64,000 nucleotides of DNA from the NCBI GenBank assembly GCA_022036555.1, contig CM039131.1, forward strand, positions 33,816,455 to 33,880,454, read 5' to 3'. The translations under genes and the position numbers were made by a program. The notes below the pieces were generated by a model. That model was not told where the DNA came from. It did not search any database and saw only the letters and a list, made by a program, of their open reading frames with translations. Position 1 is the stretch's first letter; every line of letters begins with the position of its first letter. Below, one piece after another: positions 59,601 to 64,000 of this stretch. Source of the DNA: Microstegium vimineum. Lineage: Eukaryota > Streptophyta > Magnoliopsida > Poales > Poaceae.

Positions 59601-61937
59601 GCATGCATGCTTGCATCCTTGAATATTCCAGCCTGATATTTACTCCCCTCACACATGCTTGGTGCATGCAAAATAATTGAGTGAATGGACACACAAAGAA
59701 ATAAGCTTTTAATCGCCAGCGCAGCAAAATGCTTTGGCTTCCGTCACGCTGCTTAAATGCCTGACAGAAAAACGCATTCGCAACCAAAGTTGCGCCTAAC
59801 AAACCAGACCATCTGAAAAACGCATTCACGCCTTAAAAATAGCCCGGAGGGAGTGGAGTAACCCCTAATAAAACTGATATCCTTACATGCTATACAATCT
59901 TCTAATTTCTAATAAATAACTAAAGATAACAATCAACACTATTGGCTACAAGGCTAGGTTACTGTCCGCTTGAACAGTAACGCACCTAAAACCTGCTCAT
60001 GCGGTCATGCCAGATTGTAGAAGTGTAGAAACCCCTGAACTAAAATAATAGATAGAATAGTAAGAAATGGGAAGTGTCTTCTCATTTTGCTTTCTTCTGG
60101 CAGTTTGGTGCCTATTCTGGACTAAAATAATTTTCAATGAAAAGATTATGCCCTAAAATTTGAACAGCAACAGCTTATAAAGTGATGCACATGATTATCG
60201 TAGGCAGTGGCGGAGCTAGAAATATACTATAGGGGGGGCCAATTTGTTAATGAATCTAAATGTATATAAATGATAAAAAAATAATGTCAGTACGTATAAA
60301 TAACTCACAATATACAACATATATTTGACAACAAAATAGCTGATCATAAAACAATTCTTAAAAAAACGTAATAATTAATGAACTAAGAGCATTTTCAACA
60401 GTTTGTTATTTCTCACTTGCCAAATCTTATGTTTTAGCAAGTTGCTATAATAATTTACCAAGTTGGAAAGAGATCATCTCCAATAATTTTCTTTTTCTCA
60501 CTTGCCAAATAAAAAAAAAGAAGATTAAAAAGGAAGGAAACTTGCATGCGGAAACCGAGCGGAGGACTCGCGGGCGAGGGGATGGCAAGCCGATGCGCGC
60601 TCGCCAAAATAGGTGTGTGGCTCCGTCTTTTGGCAAGCGTGTAGAATTGGCAAGTCCAATTGACAAACTGTTGGAGATTGTTTTTTGATTGATTTGCCAA
60701 ATTTGGAGATTGTTTTTTGATTGATTTGCCAAATTTTAAAGGATGGCAAGTGATTTAGCAAACTGTTGGAGATGCTCTAACAGTTGAGCTGAGTTGTGGA
60801 AACACCGCTACACATTGATTTTTTACTTTTTGGATATAGGAAATGCTATACGATTGCTATGTAGGGGCATGCATGGCTGAAGGATGACCCTGGCCGATGA
60901 GCGATCATAGACTCACTGCTAACTCACGGAGGCAAGGGACAGAGACTTATACTAATGAATAGAGGGAATGGAGGACCATACCAGCTACTCATTAACATTT
61001 TACAGCGCAAATCACAGAGGCAAGGGGGGCCATGGCCCACTATGGCCCCCCCACCTAGCTCCGCCAGTGATCGTAGGGGCCATTTTTATATTAGATAAAA
61101 CATGCATCATTTAACTTGTATGCCAAATGTTCCTTAGATCGAAGTTGTGAAATATATATACTGATAATCTTTGTGATCTTTGGTGTTACTTGGGGCGCGT
61201 TTGACTTACACAAACATTCTACATATCTTGCATACTCATATCTTAAACCTGTACTGTTTTTTATTTGATTTTTTAATGCTGGACCCAATCAATTCCACAA
61301 CAGATACAGTACCTCCAAAGAAGCGAATACTGGACACATCACAGGACTTCTATACCGCTGGTTTTGTCCCTGGAGCTAATGTTCATTTTTCTTATGATCT
61401 GCCCGAAGGTATGCACCATCATAATGACTAGTGCCAAGTTAAGAAAATAAGTAGTGATTACCTCTTAGCTGTATGTTTCAAATATTTGTTGTATCTTAAC
61501 AGAGGGCGGTTTCGGTGCCATGTCTTTCTCCTCACCCCATCCACACACACACGAGACAAAGAAAAACAATACTAAGACCCAAACTCACCCACCGAACACA
61601 TGCAAACTATTTATTTCACCCCTGTTATATTCATACAGAAGTTTCATGGTTGTCACTTAGTTAGACATTCAGATATTCACGACTTCTTGTAATGACTGGT
61701 ATCAAATGCTTTGGACATGCAGGTTCATTGTTAAATGCAGATGATCTAAAAGCAGGACCCTTTCTCCGTGAAGGAATTCAAAGTTTGGATGGATTGTCAC
61801 TTCTGCTGAAACCTGCTAGTCAACCTGATGATTCTAGAATGAACTCTTCTACTCTTCAATCTGGTGCATCTCAATCTGATCCTGTACTAACAACAACAAA
61901 TAAGAAGCCTGGCAGGCCAAAGTGGCTGAAAAGGTAA
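56642..61937 (+). CDS. PUX1: UBX-domain protein, PUX1-like CDC48/p97 adaptor
   Basis: Seven exons: 56642-56806, 57471-57573, 57664-57732, 57861-57934, 58514-58643, 61304-61408, 61723-61937. Phases agree with no internal stop, giving 286 residues. The N-terminus (MEAEYPHQQAGPSSS) is low-complexity and acidic. Exons 2-4 are helical and charged (DKLKAASEELGHEIRVF; ADYYNLISNR; LLKTRKIREAELAAQRAKRT). The UBX domain covers about residues 138-215 (MRVRFPDGYILEANFLPSE, SQDFYTAGFVPGANV). Arabidopsis PUX1 binds hexameric CDC48 and promotes its disassembly; the same exon order and motifs suggest the same role here. It ends KPGRPKWLKR-stop. The last bases AG|GTAACA could also be a donor, so a short extra exon is not ruled out. 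Intron 5 is 2.7 kb because of nested transposons. Confidence 0.88.
58320..58450 (+). repeat. short imperfect repeat in PUX1 intron 4
   Basis: Two imperfect copies of GACCGACTAGGATGATTAAT / GACCGATTAGGACGATTAAT, each followed by a GACTTGT- or AACTTGT-type end. Probably part of an old MITE; borders not clear. Confidence 0.5.
59212..59493 (-). repeat. tRNA-derived SINE with 15-bp target duplication in PUX1 intron 5
   Basis: Exact 15-bp flanks CTAATCTTATCTCTA (59197-59211, 59494-59508). The T9 next to the left flank is the poly-A tail of a minus-strand insertion. Body shares GACGGCGCTATGC-like, GTGACTTCGTGAA and GTTCATAGGGGTAGGGTTTG motifs with the copy at 31516-31939. 282 bp, looks full length. 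Confidence 0.9.
60205..61069. mobile_element. hAT-like element with 8-bp target duplication in PUX1 intron 5
   Basis: Exact 8-bp repeats ATCGTAGG (60197-60204, 61070-61077). Inverted ends CAGTGGCGGAGCTAG / CACTGGCGGAGCTAG (14 of 15). 865 bp including a nested Tourist-like element. No transposase frame. A related end (GGGTGGAACCGGGATT, GGGGGCC) occurs at about 61995 as a fragment. Confidence 0.9.
60387..60777. mobile_element. Tourist-like MITE nested in the hAT element
   Basis: TAA at 60384-60386 and 60778-60780; inverted ends GAGCATTTTCAACAGTTTG / GAGCATCTCCAACAGTTTG (17 of 19). Near the right end a block (TTGGAGATTGTTTTTTGATT) is repeated in tandem with a period of about 33 bp. Confidence 0.85.
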
Positions 61938-64000
61938 CATTGCTTGTTCCTCTTAATTGCAATATTTTGTTTGGAGGCCTTGTCTATTTCTGTCCAGGGG
62001 TGGAACCGGGATTTAGATATAGGGGGCCCTGGTCCACCTTGTATCGATAATTTTTTAAAAAGATATCAGTATGAGACATTGATGTCGGCGTAAAAAAAAT
62101 ATTGACCTTTGATGTTGGAATTAACAACTATAAATCATCTTTAATCTCTTTTTCCAGAGTAATCTTTCCATTGTGGTTGAATAGTTAGAGGAGGGAAAAT
62201 TGTGAAGTTTCTGGTGATAATTCCAATTTCTTAATGCAGCGATATGATGTGCTCATGTGTATTTGAGAAAAAATAATTCCTTATCTTTTTGATAAGTTTG
62301 GCATATGGCCTTGTCATCCACCATTTCAGAACACTATTAGAATTTACAAGTAGGTTTAAATTACAGTTTGTTTTAGTGAGCATCCCATAGACTCATACTA
62401 TATTGATTGTTGAATCAACCCCACCATAGGGTATGTGTCTGTGGTAATTCTGTTTGCTTGAACACCATGTGTGCTCTAGCTATTTTGCTTCAGAACATCT
62501 TTTGATTTGCAAGATCGCTACAAAATAACTGGTACCCACTTCTTGCAGGTGATATACCACTCCAGGCATCAAGTGTGTGTCGGCAACACAGAATTACTCT
62601 ATTAGGCTTCTAAACACTACTCATGGTTGAACAAGTTCAAAATTGAACAGGCTACAGTGCTGTGTAGTACAAGAATCGGATCCTGTGCTCGATGAAGCCG
62701 TTGGGGGGCATTAGAAATGGGTCCCACCTTTTTCTTGGTGGGAGCCAAGTAGCATGTAAATTTGAATGTGTTGCAACTCATCAGAACAGTGCTCTGCTCT
62801 GGCTAAGCATTTTTCCATCTCACACATCGTGTAAACCCCACAGAAAGTTAGAAACGGTGGAAATAATAGTCCATTGTTGTTAATGCTTGCTTCACGGCGC
62901 GACGTCGTGCTTTGCTGTCTTGGCTATTCAGTCGTGAAACAATACATTTCAGACAGCTGAAAGTGCCTGAGTTTTAGCTGGAATGTACCAATTGTGGGGT
63001 TTCAGTTCTGGAGTACTTGTGCTTTTTATCCTGCCCATGATATTGTGGCAGGTTGCTTTCTTGAAATTGATGGTGATGGAGCCCTCACCAGCGACTAATT
63101 TGTCGCTAAATGGCATGTGTTTTTTTTCTTGTTCTGATGGTGACTTGTGGATCCGCTGCTAGACTAGACCCTGTGTGGTTGCGATTTGTGGTTTATATCC
63201 AACGTCTAGCTAGGACCTGCTCTTCTGTGGTTTTGTGGGGGTACTTTTGACAAAAGAGCTGAGTACGACCGAGTGTTTGTTATTATAACTACATGTGCCA
63301 GATGTAAGCTTGCTGATCTTTTTCTCGACGTACTATTTTTCTCGTACAAAAGGTCACTGCTAGTAGTTGTGTGGTTGGGACTTGGGACTTGGGAGTTGGG
63401 GGAGTCTGCTTATATATGTGGGTGTCCCTGTCGCTAGATATCTGTACTTATCATTATCATCTTGCAATCCTGGATCGTCACACACACGATTCCATTTGGC
63501 GCATGTGACGTGCGGGGGAACTAAACTAGTGCGCCCGCAAACGTCCTCATCAGATCAAATGGCTTGTGGGCGTCTGACTGTTGTGGTAAATAAGAGGCGG
63601 CGTGGTTGGGAGGAAAAAATCATTGGCTGTAGTTTGTTGGCATACTATGGGTGGTTGTTGGTGTGGTGCTGGTGGAGGTGCTGTGTGCAGGGTGCTTCTT
63701 TGTGTGCAGTAGGTAGTGAGTTTGGGAAGTTTGTGTCTGGTGGTGGAGGTGAAAGGTTTCTGTGGTGGGGGGGGGGGGGGGGGGGGTATGGAGGTAGGAA
63801 GGAAGAAGGGGGTGGAGGCTCTGGAGGGACTGTTGGGGGTCCTGAAGCTTACTGAGGAAGAGTGGAGAGTCGTTCACGGTGCCCGACAGGAGTCTAGAGA
63901 TATAAGCCGTCCTCCCCAAGCGGTGGGGAAGCTGTTTTCTTCAAAACTGGGGTATGCTGATGGATTACTACAGACGGTGGGGAGGATTTGGTGCCCAAGG
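61938..64000. other. 3' UTR and intergenic; 20-G run
   Basis: The first part is probably PUX1 3' UTR or further intron. 61995-62060 resembles the end of the hAT family seen in intron 5. 63620-63860 is G-rich with an unbroken run of 20 G (63767-63786). Its open frames are simple Gly or Pro/His tracts and I do not call a gene. The window ends inside this region. Confidence 0.5.

Noticed and set aside
63367..63919. Gly-rich frame (plus) and Pro/His-rich frame (minus) at the window end
   Set aside because: Produced by a G-rich simple tract; no start context or domain.

Overview
This window is nuclear DNA from a grass (Poaceae, probably a panicoid). The evidence is spliced plant genes with GT-AG introns, GC-rich first exons, and a dense set of grass-type transposable elements: a Tat-lineage Ty3/gypsy element with two RNase H domains, copia elements, hAT, Mutator, Tourist and Stowaway elements, and tRNA-derived SINEs. 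The species cannot be fixed from the sequence alone.

Layout. 1-17736 is all LTR retrotransposon. Two head-to-tail broken copia pol copies (1-4458) are cut sharply into a 13.3-kb 5'-truncated Tat-lineage gypsy element (4459-17736) that ends in a complete 3' LTR. Between its integrase and its 3' LTR the gypsy element carries a six-exon antisense reading frame of about 1,200 codons (14599 down to 10569), flanked by unusual repeat blocks. 17737-40395 is a graveyard. It holds a PPR (pTAC2-like) pseudogene split by a 516-bp TIR element with an exact 8-bp target duplication, a Mutator-like element with 9-bp duplications, a frameshifted F-box/LRR gene, an ATAD3 fragment, a hAT element, a PIF-like element with a nested SINE, and a 7.3-kb copia-type element (32407-39738) with young LTRs but a decayed interior.

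40396-61937 is the genic island: ELP3 (Elongator catalytic subunit, minus), RPN7 (26S proteasome lid subunit, plus), a PP2A B'/B56 regulatory subunit (minus) and PUX1-like (CDC48/p97-binding UBX protein, plus). ELP3 and RPN7 are divergent and share a 323-bp head-to-head promoter. RPN7, PP2A-B' and the PUX1-like gene have intact reading frames once spliced. ELP3 carries two small frameshifts. Introns of ELP3 and PUX1 have collected SINE, LINE-like, hAT and Tourist insertions. 61938-64000 is intergenic or UTR sequence with a 20-G run.

The housekeeping genes work in separate pathways: tRNA wobble-uridine modification, ubiquitin-proteasome degradation, phosphatase targeting and p97 disassembly. 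They are linked by position, not by an operon. The best candidates for something under-described are the antisense spliced gene in the gypsy element with its repeat-rich upstream region, and the copia-type element that looks mobilised in trans.
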